64,000 nucleotides of DNA from Verrucosispora sp. NA02020 (GCF_013364215.1 NZ_CP054923.1:3162001-3226000), one strand, 5' to 3'. Shown: positions 16,182 to 25,040, counted from the first letter of the stretch. Notes: generated from the sequence alone by a model not told the origin. Numbers and translations are program-made.

Positions 16182-16772
16182 CTAGGCGAAGCGGTCGGCC
16201 AGTCGGGTCAACCTGGCGAGGTAATCCGGCCACGGATAGTCGGTCGGGATGTTGGTGTTCTCCTGCCGCAGGCCGATTCTCGTGTCGAGCTGCTCGCGCA
16301 GGATGTCGGCGTGCCCGGCATGACGCGCGAGGTCCCAGGTCACGTGGACGATGACCCGGTGCAACGTCACCGCCTGCCGCTCCGGCCGCCACCATGGCAC
16401 CTGTCCCACCGCGTTCAGCGGTAGCCGGGTGATCGTCTGATCGGCGAAGACGGCGACGCGGCGGTACAGGTCGATCAGGCCGTCCTTCGTCTCGTCCTCC
16501 CGCGCGTACCAGTCCGCCTGCGGGTCCTCGTCGAAATCCGACTCGGAGACGAGTTCCTCCGGGGTCGGGAACGCGCGACCGAAGGTGGGACCGAAGTAGC
16601 CGGCTTCGGTGTTCAGCGCATGCTTGACGATCCCCAGCAGATTGTTGCCGGTCGGCGTGCGGGGGAGTCGGACTTCGCGTTCGCTGAGTCCGTCGAGCTT
16701 CCAGATCAGGTCGTCGCGCGTTGCCTGCAGGTAGTGCAACAGCGCCGCCTTCGCGTCGTCTTCGTCAGCCAT
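16182..16772 (-). CDS. DinB-like / DUF664 four-helix protein
   Basis: The ATG at 16772 has AGGAAG about 9 nt upstream and is preferred to the in-frame start at 16802. The 196-residue product follows the DinB/DUF664 pattern: LLHYLQATRDDLIWKLDGLSE at the start, the first metal-ligand His in GIVKHALNTEAGYFG, and the pair in VIVHVTWDLARHAGHADILRE near the C-terminus. DinB-fold proteins in actinomycetes include mycothiol-dependent enzymes; this one's substrate is unknown. Confidence 0.85.
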   Translation of the reverse strand: MADEDDAKAALLHYLQATRDDLIWKLDGLSEREVRLPRTPTGNNLLGIVKHALNTEAGYFGPTFGRAFPTPEELVSESDFDEDPQADWYAREDETKDGLIDLYRRVAVFADQTITRLPLNAVGQVPWWRPERQAVTLHRVIVHVTWDLARHAGHADILREQLDTRIGLRQENTNIPTDYPWPDYLARLTRLADRFA

Positions 16773-16824
16773 ACCCGCAGTCTTCCTCGTCCGGGCCGCC
16801 ACCGCGCGGCCGGAGAGGACGGCG

Positions 16825-17229
16825 TCACGTCTGTTCGAACCGGCGGCGGGAGGCCAGGACGTCGTCCAGATGACGGCGGCTCCACCGGCAGAACCCGTTG
16901 ATCGTCTGATGGAGTTCCAGACCGGCAGGGGTGAGCCGGTAATCGGTGCGAGGCGGCACGGTGGGGTGGAGCGTCCGGTCGACCACCCCGTTCCGCTCCA
17001 GTTGACGAAGCGTCGCGGTCAGCAGCCGGTGGCTGATGCCGGTGACCTTGCGGTGCAGTTCACCGAAGCGACGCGTGTCGGTGCCGATGGCCTCCATGAC
17101 CGGCAGGGCCCATTTGGTGCCGACCACGCCGAACACCTCAATGGCCACCAGGTGCACCTGGGCCACCTGCGCCGCCGTCGGCGTACCGGGAGACGGCTCG
17201 TCCACGTGCCGCTGCTCCTTCACCCGCAC
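16825..17229 (-). CDS. HxlR-family transcriptional regulator
   Basis: The 134-residue protein has a single HxlR winged helix: FGVVGTKWALPVMEAIGTDTRRF, then the recognition helix GISHRLLTATLRQLERNGVV, and the wing PRTDYRLTPAGLEL. HxlR proteins commonly respond to redox or electrophiles. The usual N-terminal Cys is absent here, so the signal is unclear. It is divergent from a VOC protein gene 82 bp away, a typical arrangement for a regulator and its target. Confidence 0.87.
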   Translation of the reverse strand: MRVKEQRHVDEPSPGTPTAAQVAQVHLVAIEVFGVVGTKWALPVMEAIGTDTRRFGELHRKVTGISHRLLTATLRQLERNGVVDRTLHPTVPPRTDYRLTPAGLELHQTINGFCRWSRRHLDDVLASRRRFEQT

Positions 17230-17311
17230 CGGTTACCGAAAGGTGCGTACTTACCCCGGCCGTCGTGCGGGCCTACGGTCTGGTCGACGACGTCAACGTA
17301 CAGGAGCTGAC

Positions 17312-17692
17312 ATGACCGTCCTGAAGACGTACGCCCGGCTCTGGGTGGACGACCTCGACACCTCGCTGCCGTCGCTACGGACCCTGGTCGGCGCGGAGCC
17401 GGATCTGCGGTTCGGCTTCGACTCGGTCGAGTTGGCCGCGCTCGGTGACTTCCTGGTGATCGCCGGCCCACCAGCGCAACGCGCCCGCTACGCGCACGCC
17501 TCGGCGACCGTCGTCGTCGACGATCTGGATGCCGTCGTGGCCGCGCTGACCGCCGAGGGTGGCGTGATCACCACGCCGGAGGCGACCAGCCCTACCGGCC
17601 GCTACCTGTACGTCCGGCATGCCGGAGGGGCCGAGGTCGAGTACGTCGAGTGGGTGCCGGAACTGGTCGACCGTATCGTCACCGCCACCTGA
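17312..17692 (+). CDS. Single-domain VOC (glyoxalase-like) protein
   Basis: The ATG at 17312 follows AGGAG at 17302-17306. The 126-residue product has a VOC domain: TYARLWVDDLDTSLPSLRTL, then FGFDSVELAALGDFLVIAG, ATVVVDDLDAVVAAL and GRYLYVRHAGGAEVEYVEW. The function is unknown, but its position next to an HxlR regulator suggests a role in detoxification. Its last 91 bp overlap, on the opposite strand, the end of the AraC gene. Confidence 0.85.
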   Translation: MTVLKTYARLWVDDLDTSLPSLRTLVGAEPDLRFGFDSVELAALGDFLVIAGPPAQRARYAHASATVVVDDLDAVVAALTAEGGVITTPEATSPTGRYLYVRHAGGAEVEYVEWVPELVDRIVTAT

Positions 17693-18612
17693 CTCCCGGA
17701 CTGCGCGAGCCTGCGGTGCTCGCGGGGACTCACCCCGTGGACACGCTTGAAGGCCGTGCTGAAGCCGAAGGCGTCGGAGTATCCGAGTTGGCGTGCCATG
17801 GCGGCGACCGTCGCGGTGGTGCCGGTCAGCATGTCGGCGGCGAGTGTCATCCGCCAGTCGGTCAGGTAGGTCAGCGGTGGCTCACCCATCAGCTCGGTGA
17901 ATCGTTTGGCCAGCGTCGTGCGGGACACCCCGGCCCGGGCTGCCAGGGAGGCGAGCGTCCAGGGCGCACCGGGGGCGTCGTGCATGGCGCGGAGCACCGG
18001 GCCCACCGTGTCGTCGCCCAGCGCCCGATACCAGCGGGGAGCCTCGGCGCCCGGCTGGTCGAACCAGTCCCGGATCGTGCAGACCAGCAGCCAGTCCAGC
18101 AGACGGTCCAGCACGACCTGCCGACCCGGGCGGCACCCGCCGAGTTGGAAGTCCAGGTAGTCACGGAGCGACGAACAGTCGTGGTCGTCCGGTACGACCA
18201 GCACCGGCGGAAGCACTCCGAGCAGCCGATGCGGGGCCTGCCCCTGGACGTGGTACGCCCCGGCCAGGAGCAGCATCTGCTCGTCCGGTTCCGGTTCCGG
18301 TTCCGGTGTCCGGATGCCCGGCGACTGGCGACAGTCGACGTCGCGCAGCTCGTCGGGTCGGAAGGTCGACCGGGGCTCGGCGGAGAGGACGAAGGGTTGC
18401 GGCCCCCGCACCACGACAGCCTCGCCGACCCGGACCAGAACCGGCTCGTCGCGTTCCGGGTGGACGATCCACGCCTCGCCACGCAGCGGTACGCAGAGCG
18501 TCAGGGGTGCGCCGTCGGTGAACCGCAGCGCCCACGACGGCGAGAGTACCGACCTGCCGAAGGCGGCACCCTCGGCGCGGACGTCCCGCAGCAGCGTGTC
18601 GAACGGGTCCAT
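17602..18612 (-). CDS. AraC-family regulator with N-terminal cupin
   Basis: The 336-residue protein has an N-terminal cupin (about residues 1-170, ALRFTDGAPLTLCVPLRGEAW) and a C-terminal pair of AraC helix-turn-helices (about 205-305: LASLAARAGVSRTTLAKRFTE, and AMARQLGYSDAFGFSTAFKR). A Pro-Glu repeat linker is encoded by a run of GGTTCC-type hexamers (18285-18312). The final 30 residues lie in the overlap with the convergent VOC gene and look unlike the family, so the true functional end is before them. The gene divergent on its left side is an NmrA-like reductase, a possible target. Confidence 0.88.
   Translation of the reverse strand: MDPFDTLLRDVRAEGAAFGRSVLSPSWALRFTDGAPLTLCVPLRGEAWIVHPERDEPVLVRVGEAVVVRGPQPFVLSAEPRSTFRPDELRDVDCRQSPGIRTPEPEPEPDEQMLLLAGAYHVQGQAPHRLLGVLPPVLVVPDDHDCSSLRDYLDFQLGGCRPGRQVVLDRLLDWLLVCTIRDWFDQPGAEAPRWYRALGDDTVGPVLRAMHDAPGAPWTLASLAARAGVSRTTLAKRFTELMGEPPLTYLTDWRMTLAADMLTGTTATVAAMARQLGYSDAFGFSTAFKRVHGVSPREHRRLAQSGSQVAVTIRSTSSGTHSTYSTSAPPACRTYR
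18285..18312 (-). repeat. Hexanucleotide micro-repeat coding for a Pro-Glu linker
   Basis: Four tandem copies of a CCGGTT-type unit encode alternating Pro and Glu in the AraC-type regulator. Such runs can vary in copy number. Confidence 0.7.
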
Positions 18613-18701
18613 CGCTCCACCATAGGGGTGCGGACGATCGCACATGCCGGGCGTACGACGAGCCATGTCCCGCCGCTGGCCGGGCGGGTTGACTCGTGGA
18701 C

Positions 18702-19535
18702 ATGACGAAAGAAACGAACGAGATCCTCGTCATCGGGGGGACCGGGAAGACCGGACGTCGACTGGTACGCGCGCTGCGGGCGTCCGGCGAGCAGGTGCGG
18801 GCCGCTTCCCGTTCGGGCGAGGTACGTTTCGACTGGACGCAGCCGGACACCTGGCAGCCGGCGGTGACGGGAGCGTCGGCCGTCTACCTGATTGCTCCGG
18901 CGGATCCGGCGGTGGCCGACGACTTCGTGTCGTCGGCGGTGACGTGGGGTGTCGGCCGCTTCGTGGCGCTCAGCGGACGCGGCATCGACAAGCTCGACCC
19001 CGATTTCTCGCCGAGCATGCTCGGCGCGGAACAGGCGGTACGCGACTCCGGCGCGGAGTGGACGATCATCCGCCCGAACAACTTCCACCAGAACTTCGAC
19101 GAGGACCTGTGGCGCCAACCGTTGGTCGACGGTCGCCTCGCCCTGCCGATGGGCGCGACTCCGGAACCCTTCATCGACGTCCAGGACATCGCCGACGTCG
19201 CGGCGATCCTGCTGACCGAGGACGGCCACCACGGGCAGGTGTACGAGCTGTCAGGCGCGCGGGCACTCACCTTCGCCGAGGCGGTGGCGACGATCGCCGA
19301 GGCGTCCGGCCGATCGATCCGGTACGTGGAGTTGACGCCGGAGGAGTACCGGACCGAGGTGCTCGCCGAGGGCTGGTCGGAGGCCGACGCGACGGCGCTG
19401 AACAGCATGTTCGCCGGAATGCGGGCCGGGTATCTCGCCCAGCCGACCGACACGGTGCGGCGGCTCCTCGGGCGCGAACCGATCCACTTCGACACCTACG
19501 CCGAGCGGGCCGCAGCGGCCGGCGCCTGGTCGTGA
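18702..19535 (+). CDS. NmrA/SDR-a5-like NAD(P)-binding protein
   Basis: The 277-residue product is an atypical SDR. It starts with the dinucleotide site ILVIGGTGKTGRRLVRALRA and continues with VYLIAPADPAVADDFVSSA, RPNNFHQNFDE and FIDVQDIADVAAILL, which match NmrA/QOR2-like reductases and sensors. The ATG at 18702 is used; a GTG two codons upstream is possible. No ribosome site is clear. It is divergent from the AraC gene, which may regulate it. The substrate is unknown. Confidence 0.82.
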   Translation: MTKETNEILVIGGTGKTGRRLVRALRASGEQVRAASRSGEVRFDWTQPDTWQPAVTGASAVYLIAPADPAVADDFVSSAVTWGVGRFVALSGRGIDKLDPDFSPSMLGAEQAVRDSGAEWTIIRPNNFHQNFDEDLWRQPLVDGRLALPMGATPEPFIDVQDIADVAAILLTEDGHHGQVYELSGARALTFAEAVATIAEASGRSIRYVELTPEEYRTEVLAEGWSEADATALNSMFAGMRAGYLAQPTDTVRRLLGREPIHFDTYAERAAAAGAWS

Positions 19536-19540
19536 CGAAA

Positions 19541-19583
19541 CGCCGCCGCAGTCTGTCACCGGTGCTGTCAACAGGCGGCGGCG
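19541..19583 (+). terminator. Possible terminator between convergent genes
   Basis: Arms CGCCGCCGC (19541-19549) and GCGGCGGCG (19575-19583) are perfect but enclose a long 25-nt loop. It lies just after the NmrA-like stop and just before the end of the convergent small gene. Confidence 0.45.
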
Positions 19584-19597
19584 ATCCGTCTCCGTGA

Positions 19598-19885
19598 TCA
19601 GAAGGGGGGTGCGTCCTCGCCCATCAGCGCCAGGACGACGCCCCCCTTACCGCGCTTGAGGCCCTGGACCACGACCGTGCCGGTGCTGCCGTCGGGCAGT
19701 TCCAACGTGAAGGTCTTCCCGACCGCGTTCTTGGGGCCGTTGCCGGCGCTGTTGGCCGGCCGGAAGTCACCCGCCCACGGCGGGATCCCACCCTTGCGGG
19801 CCGGCTCGGCGAAGAGCGCGGCGGTGCCGGGGGTCCGGGTGCCGTCTGCGGAAAGGAGCACTGAGGCGCTGCGATAAGTAGCCAT
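19598..19885 (-). CDS. Small hypothetical protein, 95 aa
   Basis: The product (ATG at 19885) begins MATYRSASVLLSADGTRTPG and ends KGGVVLALMGEDAPPF. It has alternating strands and no hydrophobic segment, so it is likely a small cytoplasmic beta protein. I do not recognise a family. An in-frame TTG at 19894 would add three residues. The gene sits between two convergent or unrelated genes and gives no context for function. Confidence 0.6.
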   Translation of the reverse strand: MATYRSASVLLSADGTRTPGTAALFAEPARKGGIPPWAGDFRPANSAGNGPKNAVGKTFTLELPDGSTGTVVVQGLKRGKGGVVLALMGEDAPPF

Positions 19886-19999
19886 ATGCGGCAAGGGTAT
19901 CCGGGACCGGTCCCGATTGCGCCCCTCCCGCCGTGGCGTGCCGCCGACGACGAGAGGACCGGCCGGCCCGACCGACCTCTCGTCACTGTCCGAGTACCC

Positions 20000-20368
20000 C
20001 TACGCCTCGGCCCAGACGCCCAACTCGTTTCCACTCGGGTCGGTGAAGTGGAAGCGGCGACCGCCCGGGAAGTCGTACGGCCCCTCGACCACCTCACCGC
20101 CGGCCTTCCGGACGGCCTCGACGCTCTCGTCCAGGTCGGTCGAGTAGAGCAGCACCAACGGACCGCCGGTCCGCACCTGCTGGTCCAGGCGCAGACCGCC
20201 CACCTCGGATCCGGGCGTCGCACCGTGGATCCCGGCGTAGGCGGTCCCGTAGTCGGTGAACCGCCACCCGAACGCGTCGGCGTAGAAGCGCTTGGCGTTG
20301 GCCAGGTCGGTGACGGTGAGCTCGACGTAGTCGATGGCATGGTGCCGGTGCGAGGTCTGCTGAGACAT
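20000..20368 (-). CDS. VOC family protein
   Basis: The 122-residue protein is a typical single VOC domain with IDYVELTVTDLANAKRFYADA at the start, then FGWRFTDYGTAYAGIHG and FHFTDPSGNELGVWAE at the end. The Glu in the last strand and His near the start are compatible with metal binding. The ATG at 20368 matches the usual N-terminus; an in-frame ATG at 20377 is possible. Substrate is unknown. It lies 28 bp downstream of the MerR-like gene on the same strand, so co-transcription is likely. Confidence 0.85.
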   Translation of the reverse strand: MSQQTSHRHHAIDYVELTVTDLANAKRFYADAFGWRFTDYGTAYAGIHGATPGSEVGGLRLDQQVRTGGPLVLLYSTDLDESVEAVRKAGGEVVEGPYDFPGGRRFHFTDPSGNELGVWAEA

Positions 20369-20396
20369 GCCCACCATTACTTCACACGGGTACGAC

Positions 20397-20714
20397 TCAG
20401 GTGCCGGCTTCCTGTTGACGCCGGTACGCCTCGTTCTGCCGGCGGGCTTCCTCAAGCTGGTCCTCGAGGATGATGATCCGGCAGGCGGCCTCCAGCGGAG
20501 TGCCCTGGTCGACCATCTCCCGCGCCCGGGCGGCCAGCCGCAACTGGTAGCGGGAGTAGCGGCGGTGCCCACCGGCCGACCGGGACGGGGCGATGAGTTT
20601 CGCCTCGTCGAGCCGGCGCAGGAAGTCCTGCGAGGCGCCGGTGATCTCCGCAGCGCGGCCCATCGTGTAGGCGGGGTAGTCGTCGTCGCCGAACATGTCA
20701 TCGGGTTGGGCCAT
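20397..20714 (-). CDS. Short MerR-family regulator
   Basis: The 105-residue product has a MerR winged HTH (about residues 14-80: YTMGRAAEITGASQDFLRRL, then SAGGHRRYSRYQLRLAARA) followed by a short coiled coil (about 82-103), and no separate effector domain. The Shine-Dalgarno GGAGAG lies 8 nt before the ATG at 20714. Its leader carries a very stable 12-bp hairpin at 20736-20763 and a long gene-free region. Small MerR proteins of this type are common in actinomycetes; targets are unknown. Confidence 0.85.
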   Translation of the reverse strand: MAQPDDMFGDDDYPAYTMGRAAEITGASQDFLRRLDEAKLIAPSRSAGGHRRYSRYQLRLAARAREMVDQGTPLEAACRIIILEDQLEEARRQNEAYRRQQEAGT

Positions 20715-20735
20715 ATACGAATCTCTCCATGACGA

Positions 20736-20763
20736 GGGCCCCGGCGCGTCAGCGCCGGGGCCC
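20736..20763 (-). promoter_or_regulatory. Very stable leader hairpin before the MerR-like gene
   Basis: Perfect 12-bp all-G/C arms GGGCCCCGGCGC (20736-20747) and GCGCCGGGGCCC (20752-20763) enclose GTCA. It ends 13 bp before the Shine-Dalgarno of the MerR gene. It could be an attenuator-like leader structure or the end of an unseen upstream transcript. There is no T tract. Confidence 0.55.
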
Positions 20764-20769
20764 GGGGTT

Positions 20770-21434
20770 ACGGGTTGGAAACACCATCTACCGACTGATT
20801 CGTCGGGTTGTCGTGTCCGCACCTGACGCCGTCAGAGGCGTGGGGTGCGAGGATCGCATAAGCGTGACCGGAGACCACCTCTCGTTCGATGGAAACTGCG
20901 GTGTCCGCGCCAGAGTTGCATCTGGGTCCTGGCAGCGGGCGATCCAACGGTGTTCAGCCCTCCCTTTCCTCTGCTTCCACATGTGTCGTGCTGCCCGCCG
21001 GTGTCGGAGCCCACGCGACTTCATGGCCCCGCACACGGGCGGCGAGCTGTCCTGCCGGGCTGGCGAGTGCCCTGCCCGTCTTGCCCCTGACCTGGAATCT
21101 CGTCAGGTTACTGCTGCGGTTGCAGGTCCTTGCACCGCTTGCCGAGCGAGCCGCGAACGTCCGGGCCCTGCGTGATGCTCGGTCTTGGTCGTCTGCGTCT
21201 TTCTCGGACCTCATCTCTCAACACCAGGAACACTAGCCAAGCCCGGAGCGAATGTCTAGCGCTTCGGGCATAGATTTTCTCGGTCACGGTCCGACATTGC
21301 GGTATCGCGGTCAGTGCGGAAAAGCGCGGGGCACGCGGGACCGGAGGAGCTCGTCGAGGAGCGCTTGGATGCGGGCGGATCCATCACCGTTCCATGACCA
21401 GCCATGCCAGCGGACCGTGCCCCCTCGCGCCCGT
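20770..21434. other. Gene-free region of about 660 bp
   Basis: No reading frame here has both typical codon use and a ribosome site. The region has lower third-position G+C bias than coding DNA nearby and contains several short frames that are probably chance. It may hold the promoter of the MerR gene, an unrecognised small RNA, or the remains of a gene. I cannot choose among these. Confidence 0.5.
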
Positions 21435-21459
21435 AGATCTCCTGTCCTAACAGGAATCT
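21435..21459. promoter_or_regulatory. Inverted repeat upstream of the subtilisin gene
   Basis: AGAT-C-TCCTGT / ACAGGA-ATCT forms a 10-bp dyad with one bulged base around the centre CCTA, 55 bp before the protease ATG. It may be an operator or the end of an upstream transcript. Confidence 0.4.
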
Positions 21460-21513
21460 GATGAGTGGTCCGGATGATGCTTCTACGTCGTGATCGTCTG
21501 ATGTGGAGGTCTG

Positions 21514-24500
21514 ATGAGGGGACTCAAACGGATCGGTGCGGCCGGGCTGGCCACCGCTCTCGTGCTGGGGCTGGGGCAACCCGGCGGTGCTGCGCCGGGC
21601 GGCGGTGGTGCGCCCGGTGACGGCGGAACCGGACGCAGTGGCGGGTCGCCGGCCGGGGCCGGCCACCAACCGGCCACGGTCACGCTGATCACGGGGGACC
21701 GGATCACCGTCGACCGGGGCGGCCGCGTGACGATCCGTCCGGCGAAGGACCGCGCGGACATCCGCTTCCGGTCCCACCAGATCGACGGTGAGCTGCACGT
21801 CGTACCCGTGGACGCGGTGCCGCTGATCGCCTCCGGCGTGCTGGACCGTCGACTGTTCAACGTCAGCAAGCTGATCGAGTACGGCTACCACGACGCCGCG
21901 CGCGACCGGCTGCCGATGATCATGGCGTATCCGGACGGGGCGGCGGCCCGGCGCGGCGGCTCGCCGGTGCCCGGTGGCGAGGTCCGGGTGGACCGGGCGC
22001 TACCGGCGATCGAGGGCGTCGCGGTCAGCGCGGACAAGACCGACCTGGCCGACGTCTGGACGGCGCTGACCGGGGGCGGACCGGAGACGGCCGACCGCAT
22101 TCCCGGCGTCGAGCGGATCTGGCTCGACGGGAGGCGCCGGCCGGCGGTGGACCGGGGTGTACGGCAGATCGGCGCGCCCGCCGCGTACGAGGCGGGCTTC
22201 ACCGGAGCCGGAGTGACCGTGGCGGTCCTGGACAGTGGCGTCGACCTGACCCACCCCGACCTGGCCGACGCGGTGAGCGAGGCGGTCACCTTCGTGCCGG
22301 GCACCGATCCGGTCGACCGGTACGGGCACGGCACGCACGTGGCCTCGACCATCGCCGGCCGGGGCACCGCCTCCGGCGGCACGTACCGGGGTGTGGCGCC
22401 GGACGCCGACCTGGTCTCCGCCAAGGTCTGCGACGACTGGTGCGAGGACTCGGCGATCCTCGCGGGGATGCACTGGGCGGCCGTGGACAAGCAGGCCACG
22501 GTCATCAACATGAGCCTCGGCGGGTGGGACGGGCCGGAGATCGACCCGATGGAGGAGGCGGTGAACACGCTCAGCGCCCAGACCGGCGCCCTCTTCGTGG
22601 TCTCCGCCGGCAACGACGGACCGGGCGACCGTACGGTCGGCTCGCCGGGCAGCGCGGACGCCGCGCTCACCGTCGGGGCGGTCGACCGGGACGGAAGTCT
22701 CGCGGACTTCTCCAGCCGGGGCGCGCGGGTCGGTGACGACGCCGTGAAACCGGACATCACCGCGCCGGGCGTCGGCATCGTCGCCGCGCGGGCGGCCGAG
22801 GGCGTGATGGGCGTACCGGTCGGCGAGCACTACGTCGCCGAGTCCGGCACCTCGATGGCCGCGCCGCACGTGGCGGGCGCGGCGGCGCTGCTCGCGCAGC
22901 AGCACCCCGACTGGGACGCGACGCGTCTCAAGTCCACCCTGATGGGCTCGGCCAACCCCCGGCCGGGTGACACCGCCTACCAGCAGGGATCGGGTCTGGT
23001 CGACGTCGCGCGTGCCGTGGGGCAGGCGGTGACCGCCGATCCGCCGAGCGTGTCGTACGGCCGCACGCGGTGGCCGCACCACGACGACGACCCGATCACC
23101 CGGACGGTCACCCTGCGCAACGACGGAAGCGAGCCGCTCACCCTCGACCTGACCTGGCAGATCATCGGGCCGGACGGCAAGGCCGCCCCCGCCGGCATGT
23201 TCCGCACCGCAGCGCCGCAGGTCACCGTGGCGGCCGGTGGCACCGCCGAGGTGGCCGCCACGGTGGACACCAGCGTCGACGGGGTGGACGGCTACTACAG
23301 CGGGCACCTGGTCGCGACCGCCGGTCAACGTCGCACCGTCGTCCCGGTCGGGGTGCACCGCGAGGTGGAGAGCTACGACCTGACCGTCCGGCACCTCGAC
23401 TCGACGGGGGCGGCGGCCGACACGTACTGGACGCTGGTCAACGGGATCGACGGCCCGGCGTACGAGGCGCTCGACGGCACGTCCGGCGGACCCGCCACCA
23501 TCCGGATCCCCACCGGCCGCTACGCCGTGACCGGCCTCGTCGAGGAGTTCGGCGAGCGGGAGCGCAGCACCGTGCTGAGCCGCCCGGAGATCGACCTGAA
23601 CCGGGACCTGACGGTCACGCTGGACGCCCGGAAGGGCAAGCGGATCACGGCGACCGTACCGGAGCGCACCGCCCGCCCGGTGCTGGTGCAGGCCGGGGTG
23701 CTGGTGGACATGTACGAGAACTCACCGGCGAAGATCGACGTGTGGGCCGGCGGCTTCGACGGCCTCTACACGGCCCAACTCGGAGACCGGGCGACCCACG
23801 ATCACATCAGCGGCTTCGTCGCACACCAGTGGGCCAGGCCGGACGGCGACGGTGGTTTCGCCGGTAGCCCGTACATCTATCACCTGGGTGAGGGATTCCC
23901 CGGCCGGTTGCCCACCGGCTACCGCAAGGACGTGCGGCGCGCGGAGTTGGCCACGGTACGGCACGAACTGCGCGGTGAACGCCTGGGCGACATGATCGAG
24001 CGGAGCATGTCGGCGGAGTTCGACGGGGTGTACGGCTGGACCGCGAGCGCGTCGTTGCCGGTCGGCGACGCCTGGACCGAGTACCACAGCACCACGGACT
24101 CCGCCTGGTCTGGCGCAGTCAGTGTCGCGCAGAGCGGCGACGGGGAACTCGACGAGGAGTTCCGGAAGATCCTCTACGGCGCGTCGGAGCGATACCGGGC
24201 CGGCCGCAGCTACCGGGACGTCTGGAACGCCGCACCGATCGGGCCGACCCTGCTGCGCAACGACACCCCGTTCAGCAGCGCGAGCCGTATCGAGGACTTC
24301 ATGCGGATCGACATCCCGCTGCACGGCGACGCGGCCGGGCACGGTGGCGTCTCCAACGGGGACAGCGGACGCACCGCGCTGTACCGGGGCGACGAGCTGG
24401 TCGAGGAGTACACCGGGGCGCTCGACGCCGGTTTCGGCTTCTTCGAGGTGCCGCCGGAAGCGGCGTCGTACCGACTGGAGACCTCCTCCCGGCGCAGCTT

Positions 24501-24900
24501 CACCGAGTTGTCCACCGAGGTCGCTCTGACCTGGCAGTTCCGGTCCGCGCGGCCGGCCGGGGACGACTGGGAACGCCTGCCGGTCATGGTGGTGCGGTTC
24601 GATCCGAAGCTGGACCGCGACGCCGCCGCGCCGGCCGGTAAGCGCCTCGACATCCCGCTGCGCGTGCTCGGCAACGAGGGAGTCGCGGTGACGCCGAAGA
24701 AGGTCACCGTGCAGGTCTCCTACGACGACGGAAAGACCTGGCAGCCGGCCACGGTCACGTCGGCGGGCACGAAGTGGACCGCGACGGTCCAGCACCCCCG
24801 CTCCGGCGGGTACGTGTCGCTGCGGACCTCGGTCACCGATCGCGAGGGCAACAGCCTCGATCAGACGATCATCCGGGCGTACCGGCTGACCCAGGGCTGA
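21514..24900 (+). CDS. Large secreted subtilisin-like serine protease (S8)
   Basis: The ATG at 21514 follows GGAGG at 21503-21507. The 1128-residue product has a signal peptide (about 1-26) and a Gly-rich stretch and prodomain (about 50-205). The S8 catalytic domain (about 225-500) carries the full triad: Asp240 in VAVLDSGVDLTHPDL, His272 in YGHGTHVAST and Ser447 in SGTSMAAPHVAG, with the oxyanion Asn367 in SAGNDGP. The remaining 600 residues are beta-rich modules of unknown role, ending without a membrane anchor. It is probably an extracellular nutritional or developmental protease. Two strong hairpins follow the stop. Confidence 0.94.
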   Translation: MRGLKRIGAAGLATALVLGLGQPGGAAPGGGGAPGDGGTGRSGGSPAGAGHQPATVTLITGDRITVDRGGRVTIRPAKDRADIRFRSHQIDGELHVVPVDAVPLIASGVLDRRLFNVSKLIEYGYHDAARDRLPMIMAYPDGAAARRGGSPVPGGEVRVDRALPAIEGVAVSADKTDLADVWTALTGGGPETADRIPGVERIWLDGRRRPAVDRGVRQIGAPAAYEAGFTGAGVTVAVLDSGVDLTHPDLADAVSEAVTFVPGTDPVDRYGHGTHVASTIAGRGTASGGTYRGVAPDADLVSAKVCDDWCEDSAILAGMHWAAVDKQATVINMSLGGWDGPEIDPMEEAVNTLSAQTGALFVVSAGNDGPGDRTVGSPGSADAALTVGAVDRDGSLADFSSRGARVGDDAVKPDITAPGVGIVAARAAEGVMGVPVGEHYVAESGTSMAAPHVAGAAALLAQQHPDWDATRLKSTLMGSANPRPGDTAYQQGSGLVDVARAVGQAVTADPPSVSYGRTRWPHHDDDPITRTVTLRNDGSEPLTLDLTWQIIGPDGKAAPAGMFRTAAPQVTVAAGGTAEVAATVDTSVDGVDGYYSGHLVATAGQRRTVVPVGVHREVESYDLTVRHLDSTGAAADTYWTLVNGIDGPAYEALDGTSGGPATIRIPTGRYAVTGLVEEFGERERSTVLSRPEIDLNRDLTVTLDARKGKRITATVPERTARPVLVQAGVLVDMYENSPAKIDVWAGGFDGLYTAQLGDRATHDHISGFVAHQWARPDGDGGFAGSPYIYHLGEGFPGRLPTGYRKDVRRAELATVRHELRGERLGDMIERSMSAEFDGVYGWTASASLPVGDAWTEYHSTTDSAWSGAVSVAQSGDGELDEEFRKILYGASERYRAGRSYRDVWNAAPIGPTLLRNDTPFSSASRIEDFMRIDIPLHGDAAGHGGVSNGDSGRTALYRGDELVEEYTGALDAGFGFFEVPPEAASYRLETSSRRSFTELSTEVALTWQFRSARPAGDDWERLPVMVVRFDPKLDRDAAAPAGKRLDIPLRVLGNEGVAVTPKKVTVQVSYDDGKTWQPATVTSAGTKWTATVQHPRSGGYVSLRTSVTDREGNSLDQTIIRAYRLTQG

Positions 24901-24909
24901 CCTCGTCGA

Positions 24910-24949
24910 CGGCTGCCGCGCCGGACCCACCGGCCCGGCGCGGCAGCCG
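24910..24949 (+). terminator. Strong terminator hairpin after the subtilisin gene
   Basis: Perfect 15-bp arms at 24910-24924 and 24935-24949 with a 10-nt loop, 9 bp after the stop codon. Confidence 0.8.
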
Positions 24950-24959
24950 ACAGCGCACG

Positions 24960-24990
24960 GTGCCGCCCGGTCGATCCGACCGGGCGGCAC
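24960..24990. terminator. Second terminator hairpin in the convergent gap
   Basis: Perfect 14-bp arms at 24960-24973 and 24977-24990 enclose a 3-nt loop. It can act on transcripts from either side. Confidence 0.75.
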
Positions 24991-25005
24991 GGCGGTGAAC
25001 GGCAT

Positions 25006-25028
25006 GGGTACCGGCCGGACCGGTGCCC
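25006..25028 (-). terminator. Third hairpin, next to the exporter stop codon
   Basis: GGGTACCGG (25006-25014) pairs with CCGGTGCCC (25020-25028) with one G-U pair. It lies 13 bp beyond the end of the minus-strand exporter gene. Confidence 0.45.
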
Positions 25029-25040
25029 GTGACACCGGAG

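Noticed and set aside
17602..17692. C-terminal 30 residues of the AraC-type regulator as a functional domain
   Set aside because: They lie in the overlap with the convergent VOC gene, and their composition is that of a shadow frame, so they are probably only a read-on tail.
20889..21236. Small plus-strand frame in the gene-free region
   Set aside because: No ribosome site, atypical codon use and no recognisable fold; considered chance or a decayed remnant.
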